DNA from: Bacillota bacterium
Lineage (GTDB): Bacteria > Bacillota > Clostridia > Christensenellales > Aristaeellaceae
Length of the DNA: 64,000 nucleotides
Assembly: GCA_023411395.1 (NCBI GenBank)
Contig: JAEYOV010000068.1
Coordinates: 1-64,000 of the forward strand
Direction of reading: 5' to 3'
Positions 1-7,400 of this stretch are shown piece after piece. Both the position numbers and the translations under genes were made by a program. The notes under the pieces were generated by a model that saw only the letters and a program-made list of their open reading frames with translations, had not been told where the DNA came from and did no database searches. Numbering within the stretch: the first letter of the stretch is position 1; each line of letters begins with the position of its first letter.

Positions 1-36
1 TTGTAATACCTGTCTGAACTGGAGTCAAAACCACTA

Positions 37-178
37 TTGTCCGACACTAAGGGTCTTGAAAACTCATCTGTCCATTTTGATGGGTTTTCAAAACCCTTGC
101 TGTCCATTTTCTAGGGTACATTTTATACAGATTGGTATAAATACCGAAAAGTCCGATAAAATCGGACTTTTCGGACAA
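37..178. repeat. Palindrome-rich non-coding segment
   Basis: This AT-rich stretch beside the tRNA holds nested inverted repeats. TTGTCCGA at 37-44 pairs with TCGGACAA at 171-178, GGGTTTT at 82-88 pairs with AAAACCC at 90-96, and a perfect 13-bp hairpin lies at 144-174. The 11-mer CTGTCCATTTT occurs twice in direct orientation at 68-78 and 100-110. I see no credible gene here. It could be the worn edge of an element integrated near the tRNA, but no integrase is in view. Confidence 0.5.
144..174 (-). terminator. Hairpin downstream of tRNA-Ala
   Basis: The arms CCGAAAAGTCCGA (144-156) and TCGGACTTTTCGG (162-174) form a perfect 13-bp stem with a TAAAA loop. It lies just 3' of the minus-strand tRNA, so it probably terminates that transcript. 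The U-tract that follows on the minus strand is short and interrupted. Confidence 0.6.
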
Positions 179-182
179 ATTG

Positions 183-258
183 TGGTGGAGCATAGGGGAT
201 TCGAACCCCTGACCTCAACGATGCGAACGTTGCGCGCTACCAACTGTGCTAATGCCCC
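183..258 (-). tRNA. tRNA-Ala (anticodon CGC)
   Basis: The reverse complement folds into a standard 76-nt cloverleaf with encoded CCA. The anticodon stem CAACG/CGTTG closes the loop TTCGCAT, giving anticodon CGC (codon GCG). The acceptor stem GGGGCAT/ATGCTCC contains a G3:U70 wobble pair, the hallmark identity element of tRNA-Ala, and the discriminator is A. The T-arm reads AGGGG-TTCGAAT-CCCCT. Confidence 0.97.
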
Positions 259-359
259 ATGTATGTAGTGTTGACGGGCGCTTCAAGGCCATGACGAAGA
301 CTGCCGACCGGTTGGGAAGCGGCACTTTATCGCCGGCTTTCATGGCCAGCGCAAGCGCA

Positions 360-457
360 TGTCAACCACGCGCATTATCATATCATGGCAGGAAGGGAAA
401 TTCAAGGGTTTGCATTTGAAAAAACTGAATTTTTTTGTACCGTGTGCGTGGTTGACA
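360..457. repeat. Long-spaced 15-bp inverted repeat upstream of mtnN
   Basis: TGTCAACCACGCGCA (360-374) and TGTGCGTGGTTGACA (443-457) are inverted copies matching at 14 of 15 positions, 68 bp apart. The right copy contains the TTGACA -35 box of mtnN, so a protein binding the repeat would affect that promoter. It may be an operator; no regulator is identified. Confidence 0.5.
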
Positions 458-481
458 GCCCGTGGGTCATCCCCTTATAAT
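452..481 (+). promoter_or_regulatory. SigA promoter of mtnN
   Basis: TTGACA (452-457), an 18-bp spacer and TATAAT (476-481) match the SigA consensus perfectly. Transcription should start near 488, so an upstream in-frame ATG at 462 cannot be the start codon. Confidence 0.85.
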
Positions 482-515
482 GGAAAAATCAAAGTCGCAG
501 CGGAGGTTTGACGCC

Positions 516-1205
516 ATGCTTGGGCTGATCAGTGCCATGAAGGTGGAAATGGAATTATTGGCGGCGGCGCTTGAAAACGGTCAAACCGAGCAGGTGGGCG
601 GCGTGGAATTCCAGACCGGTTCCCTGTGGGGCCATGAGGTGGTACTGTCCGTCTGCGGGGCGGGAAAGGTGAATGCCGCGCTGTGCGCCCAGGCGATGAT
701 CCTTCAATACCATCCGGATGCGGTTATGAACCTGGGCGTGGCCGGGTCGCTGAGCAGTAAGGTATCCATCGGCGATGTGGTGGTGGGTACCTATGCCGTT
801 CAGCACGACATGGACACCTCCCCCCTGGGTGATCCGCCCGGCTTTATCTCCGGCATCAATCTTTTGCGTTTGCCGCTGAGCGAAATTTTGCAAAACAAGC
901 TGCGCCGCGCCCTTGCAGCGCTGCCGGACATAAGGGGCGTATTTGGCGGGATCGCCACGGGCGACCAGTTCCTTCATGACGCTTTGCGCAGGGATCATGT
1001 GCGGGAGCAGTTTGACACTCTCTGCTGCGAAATGGAGGGCGGCGCGGTGGCCCATGTGTGCCATGTGAACAGCGTGCCCTGCGCCATCGTCAGGGCCATA
1101 TCCGACAACGCGGACGGAGGCTCCGATGTGGATTTTTTGAAATTCGTAAAGCAAGCCGCCGATCATTCCGTGCGGCTGGTAAAGCGCTTTTTGCAGGAGG
1201 CGTGA
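516..1205 (+). CDS. mtnN: 5'-methylthioadenosine/S-adenosylhomocysteine nucleosidase
   Basis: This cytosolic enzyme hydrolyses the glycosidic bond of methylthioadenosine and S-adenosylhomocysteine, releasing adenine. It clears products of SAM-using enzymes such as MiaB and the other radical-SAM proteins in this window. The 229-residue protein has the usual family length and opens with the canonical MLGLISAMKVEME segment. It keeps the CCEMEGGAVAHV substrate motif and the RAISDNAD segment with the catalytic Asp. The ATG at 516 is chosen because a GGAGG site precedes it by 9 nt and because the promoter overlaps the longer reading frame. It is transcribed alone; darA follows with its own promoter. 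Confidence 0.95.
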   Translation: MLGLISAMKVEMELLAAALENGQTEQVGGVEFQTGSLWGHEVVLSVCGAGKVNAALCAQAMILQYHPDAVMNLGVAGSLSSKVSIGDVVVGTYAVQHDMDTSPLGDPPGFISGINLLRLPLSEILQNKLRRALAALPDIRGVFGGIATGDQFLHDALRRDHVREQFDTLCCEMEGGAVAHVCHVNSVPCAIVRAISDNADGGSDVDFLKFVKQAADHSVRLVKRFLQEA

Positions 1206-1219
1206 GCCTTTTCCCTTAT

Positions 1220-1248
1220 TTGATTTTTCCTGTTCTTTGTTGTATACT
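1220..1248 (+). promoter_or_regulatory. SigA promoter of darA-holB-ricT
   Basis: TTGATT (1220-1225), a 17-bp spacer and TATACT (1243-1248) lie about 50 bp before darA. Confidence 0.7.
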
Positions 1249-1301
1249 GAACATAGGATGGAACAAACATCTATGAATACGATCCGAAAGGAGGTAGTAT
1301 C

Positions 1302-1631
1302 ATGAAACTGATCGTGGCCATTGTACAGGACGAAGACGCTTCCCGGTTGATCAGCCAGCTGATGAACGACGGCTTCGGCGTAACGAAATTGGCTACCACC
1401 GGGGGATTTTTGAGGGCAGGCAACACGACGCTGCTGGTGGGCGTGGAGGATGACAGGTTTGACAGCGCCATGGCCGTCATCGAAAAGGTTTGCAAAAGCC
1501 GCAAACAGATCGCCACATCGCCTACCTCTATGGCCGGTGTATCCGGCGTATATTCACCCTATCCCATCGAGGTCATGGTAGGGGGCGCCACCATCTTTGT
1601 GCTGACGGTGGATCAGTTCATCAAGCTGTAG
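1302..1631 (+). CDS. darA: Cyclic-di-AMP receptor, PII-like (DarA/PstA family)
   Basis: This 109-residue protein matches the DUF970 family of trimeric PII-like proteins that bind c-di-AMP in Gram-positive bacteria. Visible markers are the start MKLIVAIVQDED, the GFGVTKLATTGGFLRAGNTT segment that lines the nucleotide pocket, and the closing GGATIFVLTVDQF strand. The length is typical. The partner it regulates is not known in most species. A GGAGG site precedes the ATG. It sits just upstream of holB and ricT, the same neighbourhood as yaaQ-holB-yaaT in Bacillus. Confidence 0.93.
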   Translation: MKLIVAIVQDEDASRLISQLMNDGFGVTKLATTGGFLRAGNTTLLVGVEDDRFDSAMAVIEKVCKSRKQIATSPTSMAGVSGVYSPYPIEVMVGGATIFVLTVDQFIKL

Positions 1632-1657
1632 GCGCAGCCCCAGGAAAGGTGGTTTCC

Positions 1658-2674
1658 TTGTCCGATGCAGCCCGCCGTGGAAAGAACAGCGCGCCCGGCA
1701 TTGCGGAGAATATCCGGCCGGGCGCTCTTTTCCATAGGCTGATTCAGGAATTTGCCTCGGGCAGCACTGTACACGCTTACCTGTTCACCGGTCCCCGCGG
1801 CGTGGGCAAAAAGACGCTGGCCGAACAATGCGCCATGGCCCTGCTGTGCACAGGCGAATTGAAGCCCTGCTTTACGTGTCCGCCCTGCGTTCGCTTCCTT
1901 GACGGCACGCATCCCGATGTAAGGCGCATCAGCGGTGATAAAACCATTGGCGTGGATGCGGTACGGGAGGTTGTGCGCATTTCTGGAGAACATACCTATG
2001 AGGGCGGACGGAGGATTATACTGATCGACCGGGCGGAGAAGATGACCGCCCAGGCACAGAATTGCCTTTTGAAAACACTGGAAGACCCGCCGGTGGATTC
2101 TGTGTTCCTTCTTACCGCGGAGGAAGCCTCCTCCCTGCTGCCCACCGTCGTATCCCGCTGCCGGGTAAAACCCATCCCGCCCTGGACGCGGGAGGAAATG
2201 GAGCCTGTTTTGCTCGAAAGCGGCGTGCCGCAGTCCCGTTTGGAGGAATTGTGCCTTTTAAGCGGCGGCAGCATCGGCGCGGCACGAAAGCTTTGGCAGG
2301 ATCCCGCTTATTCGGAGCTGCGCAAAAAAGTGCTTCAAACGGTTCTTTCCATCGAGAGCGCAAAAGACATCTTTCCCATCAGCAATACCATGCGGGAAGA
2401 AAAAGAGCAGGCGGACGGCTTTCTTGACATGATGGAAAGCCTTGTCCGGGAAGTATTGCTGACGCGTCTGGGCCAGTGCGGGCCGGAGATGCTGGCGGAT
2501 TTTCCCACGAGGTGGCGCCAGGCGGGGGAAAAGGCGCCCATCTCTTCGCTTCAAAAGGTGATGGACGCAATCTTTCTGGCCAGGCGCCGCAAGGCAAGCC
2601 AGGTGAGTTGGCAGGCGGTTTTAGAAGAGCTGCTGCTTAAAATAACGGAGGAAGTCAAAGCATGGCAACAGTAA
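1658..2674 (+). CDS. holB: DNA polymerase III delta' subunit
   Basis: This AAA+ clamp-loader subunit helps place the sliding clamp on primed DNA. The 338-residue protein shows Walker A GPRGVGKKT near residue 50, a zinc-module Cys set (CFTCPPC), the LLKTLEDPP segment and the sensor-type SRC motif (VVSRC). The reading frame extends upstream into darA, but the TTG at 1658 follows a good AGGAAAGGTGG site 27 bp after the darA stop, so I take it as the start. The 3' end overlaps ricT by 13 bp, suggesting coupled translation. Confidence 0.9.
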   Translation: MSDAARRGKNSAPGIAENIRPGALFHRLIQEFASGSTVHAYLFTGPRGVGKKTLAEQCAMALLCTGELKPCFTCPPCVRFLDGTHPDVRRISGDKTIGVDAVREVVRISGEHTYEGGRRIILIDRAEKMTAQAQNCLLKTLEDPPVDSVFLLTAEEASSLLPTVVSRCRVKPIPPWTREEMEPVLLESGVPQSRLEELCLLSGGSIGAARKLWQDPAYSELRKKVLQTVLSIESAKDIFPISNTMREEKEQADGFLDMMESLVREVLLTRLGQCGPEMLADFPTRWRQAGEKAPISSLQKVMDAIFLARRRKASQVSWQAVLEELLLKITEEVKAWQQ

Positions 2675-3813
2675 TCGGCGTCCGCTTCAAAAACGCGGGC
2701 AAGCTGTATTTTTTCCATCCCGGCGCCTTATGGCCGTCCGCCGGGGATTATGTGATCGTGGAAACGGCCAGGGGTGTGGAGTTCGGAGAAGTGGTCACCG
2801 GGGTGCGGGAGATTGATGACGATCAGATCATCGCGCCCTTGAAGCAGGTGATCCGCGTAGCTTCCGCGGAGGATATCCAGCACGCCCAGGATAACGAAAG
2901 GAACGAGCGGGAGGCGTATGCCGTCTGCCAGCGCAAGATCACCGAGCATAAGCTGGATATGAAGCTGGTCAGCGTGGAATACACCTTCGACAACTCGAAA
3001 ATACTGTTTTATTTCACGGCCAACGGCCGGGTGGATTTCCGCTCCCTGGTCAAGGACCTGGCCTCAGTGTTCAAGACCCGCATTGAGCTTCGGCAGATCG
3101 GCGTGCGGGATGAAGCGAAGATGCTGGGGGGCTTGGGCCCCTGCGGCCGGCCCATCTGCTGCGGCAGCTTCCTGGGCGATTTCCAGCCCGTATCCATCAA
3201 AATGGCCAAGGAGCAAAACCTTTCCCTGAACCCAACCAAGATTTCCGGCGTGTGCGGACGGCTGATGTGCTGTTTGAAGTACGAGCAGGACAATTATGAA
3301 CTGACCCGCAAGCGCATGCCCAAAGTGGGTAAGGAAGTCATCGTGCCCGATGGCCGGGGTGTGGTGTGGGATGTGAATGTCATCAAGGAAACAGTGCGGG
3401 TGCGGGTGCAAAAGGGCGATTCCAGTGAATTGAAGGATTACCCCATGGCCGATGTGCAGCGGGCCGCCCAGCAGCCGGCGCCGGAATTCTCCCCGGCCTT
3501 ATCCAGGGAGGAGGACATGCAGGAAATCCGCTTGCCAAAACGCGAACGGCCCGTGAAACCTGCCGCCATAGGAGGGGAGGAAAAGAAGGCCGCTGCCGCT
3601 TCGCCCTGGCTTACGGCAGTGGATAACGCCATGCGCGCTGCCCGGCAGGAGGGGGACCTGCCGGAAGATTTTATGGAAGGCGCCGGTGAGGACGAGGAGG
3701 ATTTCACCTTGGTGCCGGAAGAAACGGAGGAAAATCCGGACGATCTTTTGACTTTCCCCGACCTGATGGAGGATGCCCCCGAAATAGGCGGTGAGGAAGA
3801 GGAGCCGCCGTAA
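2662..3813 (+). CDS. ricT: PSP1-domain protein RicT (YaaT)
   Basis: This is a homologue of B. subtilis RicT, part of the RicA-RicF-RicT complex that carries Fe-S clusters and helps RNase Y process mRNAs. The PSP1 core occupies roughly residues 1-250. It shows the paired cysteine motifs CGRPICCGSF and CGRLMCCLKYEQ, which fit cluster ligands. The remaining ~130 residues are an acidic, low-complexity tail rich in Glu, Asp and Pro that is longer than in Bacillus. A GGAGG site lies inside the end of holB. A possible Ric partner of the YlbF family is encoded at 46047-46448. Confidence 0.92.
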   Translation: MATVIGVRFKNAGKLYFFHPGALWPSAGDYVIVETARGVEFGEVVTGVREIDDDQIIAPLKQVIRVASAEDIQHAQDNERNEREAYAVCQRKITEHKLDMKLVSVEYTFDNSKILFYFTANGRVDFRSLVKDLASVFKTRIELRQIGVRDEAKMLGGLGPCGRPICCGSFLGDFQPVSIKMAKEQNLSLNPTKISGVCGRLMCCLKYEQDNYELTRKRMPKVGKEVIVPDGRGVVWDVNVIKETVRVRVQKGDSSELKDYPMADVQRAAQQPAPEFSPALSREEDMQEIRLPKRERPVKPAAIGGEEKKAAAASPWLTAVDNAMRAARQEGDLPEDFMEGAGEDEEDFTLVPEETEENPDDLLTFPDLMEDAPEIGGEEEEPP

Positions 3814-3848
3814 TCATCTGTTTTCCTGTTCATTATCCTGATTTTGGC

Positions 3849-3877
3849 TTGCATTTGCCCTTGCGGCGTGCTATGAT
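3849..3877 (+). promoter_or_regulatory. SigA promoter of the ferredoxin gene
   Basis: TTGCAT (3849-3854), a 17-bp spacer and TATGAT (3872-3877) lie about 60 bp before the ferredoxin start. Confidence 0.6.
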
Positions 3878-3935
3878 AGTCAAGGCAGTTTCGCTGTATC
3901 CGGTCACTGATGGTATACAAGGAGGTGAATCCACC

Positions 3936-4106
3936 ATGGCATACAAAATTTCCGACGAATGCATCAGCTGCGGCGCTTGCGAACCCGAATGCCCCGTACA
4001 GGCGATTTCCGAAGGCGAAAGCAAGTATGAAATCGATCCCGAAAAGTGCATCGACTGCGGCGCTTGCGCCGATGTCTGCCCTGTGGGTGCCCCCGCGCAG
4101 GAATAA
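3936..4106 (+). CDS. 2[4Fe-4S] ferredoxin
   Basis: This 56-residue clostridial ferredoxin carries two CxxCxxCxxxCP motifs (CISCGACEPECP and CIDCGACADVCP), each binding one [4Fe-4S] cluster. It is the expected low-potential electron carrier for the bifurcating hydrogenase encoded further along. The ATG at 3936 follows an AGGAGGTGA site; the longer upstream frame has no ribosome site. It is monocistronic, between its own promoter and tandem terminators. Confidence 0.95.
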   Translation: MAYKISDECISCGACEPECPVQAISEGESKYEIDPEKCIDCGACADVCPVGAPAQE

Positions 4107-4121
4107 AGCAATTTCTTTTTG

Positions 4122-4153
4122 AAGCCCCCTGTCCTTGGACCGGGGGCTTTATT
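4122..4153 (+). terminator. Rho-independent terminator after ferredoxin
   Basis: AAGCCCCC (4122-4129) pairs with GGGGGCTT (4142-4149), with an inner GTCC/GGAC helix, and is followed by TTTATTTG. Confidence 0.85.
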
Positions 4154-4159
4154 TGATAC

Positions 4160-4191
4160 AAAGAACCATCTGCTTCAAGGTGGTTTCTTTT
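4160..4191 (+). terminator. Second, tandem terminator
   Basis: AAAGAACCATC (4160-4170) pairs with GGTGGTTTCTTT (4179-4190) through an 11-bp stem with one bulge and a U-rich 3' side. It backs up the stronger hairpin just upstream. Confidence 0.5.
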
Positions 4192-4309
4192 GCGTTGGGA
4201 CGGACCGGCGCTGTCTGCATATTGTGTAGGGGGGAAATGCTTCTGAGGCTGTCAGGTGTGTAAAAACACAGACGGAGGCTTAATTTACAAGCTTTTTTCA
4301 AGAGATATG

Positions 4310-4338
4310 TAGACAGGGCATGTTTTCTGTGTTACAAT
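4310..4338 (+). promoter_or_regulatory. SigA promoter of the SpoIID-SH3 gene
   Basis: TAGACA (4310-4315), a 17-bp spacer and TACAAT (4333-4338). The predicted start near 4345 leaves a leader of about 115 nt before the ATG at 4460. The 120 bp upstream of the promoter, back to the terminators, show nothing recognisable. Confidence 0.65.
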
Positions 4339-4387
4339 GCAATAAGTTACAAAAGTATGAAATTTTCGTTTCTAATTAATTTTAATG

Positions 4388-4459
4388 GTTTACACAGGAG
4401 GAAGGGCGCAGGCTGCCAAATCAGGCCTACCGAAGATGGCCTCCGGGAGGATGAACCGC
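4388..4459 (+). promoter_or_regulatory. Structured leader with sequestered ribosome site
   Basis: The ribosome site GGGAGG (4445-4450) can fold onto the adjacent CCTCC (4440-4444). An upstream AGGAGG at about 4396-4401 could compete for the same CCTCC. GGTT (4388-4391) can close the whole leader against AACC (4453-4456). It matches no riboswitch class I can confirm. Confidence 0.35.
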
Positions 4460-7400
4460 ATGACCGTTATGAACAAAAAAGGAAAGCTCCGCTTATTGAG
4501 CTTTTTTCTTTTGATATTGCTGCTTGCAGGTATGATGGGGACCGCTGCCGCCACCGATGTTCAGGTGATGTCGGCACCGCTTGTCACCATGAAAAGCTCT
4601 ACCAACGGTATGGTGCGCGTGTACCTGTCTTCCCTGGGCAATCCCAGCAAGCTGAACATCACCGCCCAGGGCAGCTACAGCATCAACGGCAAATCCAACC
4701 AAGCGCTCAATAGCGGTGAAAAAATCACCGTTAATTTCTCAAGCAGCTCGGGCAAGCTGTCCATTACCAGGGGTGGTGTAACCACCGACATGGGCAGCCA
4801 GTTTGCGCTGCGCCGCCACAGCACCAGCGGTCAGAGCGGCTTGCTCATCGCCGAGGCCAAAGCGCCTTCCAATCCCTATCCGGGAGATATACGCTTTATC
4901 GTTGATAAGGTGAGCACCGGTTACAAACTGTACACGATCGCCTACATTTACATGGAATACTACATGTATGGCGTGCTTCCGTATGAAATGGGCAACAGCG
5001 CCCATATTGAAGCCCTCAAGGCACAGGCCATCGCTGCCAGAACGTATACCTTGCGGGCCATGCAAAGCCGTACCGGCTCCATTTATGATGTGGTGGATAC
5101 CACCGGCGACCAGGTCTACCGCGGCACGCCCAGCGGATATGCCAATTGCAAGGCCGCGGTGGACGCCACGAAAGGCATCGTGGTCATGAACGGCTCCAGC
5201 CTTACCGGAACCTTCTATACCGCCTCCAACGGCGGCCAGACGGAAGCCAGCAAGAACATCTGGGGCGGCTCCGGCTACAGCTACCTGAAGGTGAAGGATG
5301 ATCCCTTCGACCTTGCCAACCCCGATTCCGTGAAGAAGACCGCCACCGTTTACGGTGACGGACAGAGCGGCAGCCAAAACGCCTCCTTGAAGGCGCTCCT
5401 CATTGCCAGGGCCGCAGATGCGGTGAAGGATATGGGGTACAACGGCAGCACATCCGTGGTGACGGTAACCAAAATCAACAGTATCGTGCCCCATTCGCCC
5501 AAGTATGGCGAACCCAGCCGCCTGTATACAAAAATGGACTTTGGCCTCACCGTGCGCACCAAGAATAGCGCCGGGGCTACCGTTGAGGTTCCTGTCACCG
5601 TAACCTTAAGCATCTTCGCCAATTTGGAAGGCATTCTGGGCATGGGCATCAGCTCCTCGGAGAATGAGCTGTGGACGGTGACCAAGTCCGGCAATGACTT
5701 TATACTGAATGCCCGGCGCTACGGCCATGGCGTGGGCCTGAGCCAGCGGGGCGCCATGCAAATGGGCCGCCTGGGCTATACCTACGATCAAATCGTGGGC
5801 TTCTACTTTGAGGGCTGCAAGCGTGTGCAGCATAACTTCACCAATACGATTCTGAGCCCCATTGTCGTGGGCGAAGAATCCCAGGAGGAGACAACGGTGG
5901 AGGATCCGGCGGACATCGAGGGCAGCGATGCCCCGGCATCCGCCATCGTGCAGCTGGTCAGCTCCTCCGGTTTCCTGGGTATCCGCAAGCAGCCAAGCGC
6001 CACCGCGGCCATCCTGGGCACGGCGCCTCACGGCGTGCCTGTGAAGGTTTGGGCCGTAAAAGACGGCTGGGCCTTTATCCAGTATGGCAATATCAGAGGC
6101 TATGTGCAAACCAGCGCTTTGAGTATCTCCGGCACCGCGCCGGAAACTACCGACAAGACGCCTACCGAAATTACCGCATACGCCACCGTCACGGCTACCA
6201 ATTCCCTGAACCTCCGGGCGCAGGGACAGGCCGGGGCCGCCATCGTGGGCACCGCGCCCGCCGGGGCCGTGCTGTCGGTGTTCAGCAAAACAAGCCAGTG
6301 GGCGCACGTGCAGTATGGGGCCATCATCGCTTATGCTTCCACCGACTTTTTGAGCTTCTCCGCCACCTATCCGGGGCAGACCGCCGACCCGGGCAGCAAC
6401 GGTGCGGTAGTTACGCTGGAAGGCGGCACCGGCACCGTGAATCTGCGCGCCACGCCCTCCACCAGCGGTACCGTGCTGGATAGGCTGCCCCATGGCACAA
6501 CCGTTACCGTGCTGCGCAACGACGGCGTATGGTGCAAGGTGAAATATCAAACCCTTACAGGATATATTGTCACCTCCTACCTTACCATGACAGGGGAGCC
6601 GGGTGAAACGCCAGGCGGCGATCCGCCCCTTGGCGAAGGGGAGACGGAAGCCGTCGCCAATCCCGATGCCAGCACCTTGAACCTCAGGGCGTCGCCCAGC
6701 CTGGATTCGGCGGTTCTGCTGGAAATTCCCAAAGGGGAAAGCGTGATCGTCACCGAAAAGGGCAATGTATGGTGCGCCGTTCGCTATGAGGGCGTTTCGG
6801 GTTATGCGATGACACAATACCTCCTTTTTGAGAACGGGGGAGGGCCGCAGCCACCGCAGACCACTTACGCCAGGGTTACCACCCCCTCCGGCTCGCTGAA
6901 CATGCGAACCCAGGGCAAAACGGGCAGCACCATTCTGTGCACCATCCCGCAAAACGCCTATGTGGAAGTGGTGAGCCAGGGTGATACCTGGACCAGGGTC
7001 AAGTACGCCGGCTACGACGGGTTTGTGATGAGCACTTTCCTTACTTTCCTTTCCCCCGGGCAGACACCGCCGCCCACCATCACCCCTACGCCCACCCCGG
7101 TTCCTTCGCAGACGCAGGCCAAAGTGACCACGCAGTCCGGCTCCCTGAACATGCGCAAAACAGCAGCCTCCAACGGCACCATCATCACCACCATACCGCA
7201 AAATACCATAGTGACCGTGGTTTCAAAGGGCGGGGAGTGGACGCAGGTCACCTACTCCGGGAAGACGGGCTATGTCATGACTAAGTTTTTGACCTTCCTT
7301 TCCTCCGCCACGCCTACGCCGTCACCATCTCCCACGCCGTCTCCGTCTCCCACACCCACAGGGTCTACCGAGCCGCCGGCGAATACGAACACCCCAACCC

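Noticed and set aside
462..515. Upstream ATG at 462 for mtnN
   Set aside because: It overlaps the promoter spacer and -10 box and lacks a ribosome site.
4385..4459. c-di-GMP type I (GEMM) riboswitch in the leader of the SpoIID gene
   Set aside because: Short stretches look similar (GGGCGCA, GGCCTA), but the conserved core and the tetraloop helix are missing.
5606..7201. Long minus-strand open frame opposite the SpoIID-SH3 gene
   Set aside because: It is Gly/His/Arg-rich, has no ribosome site and mirrors the GC-rich repeats of a clearly real gene.
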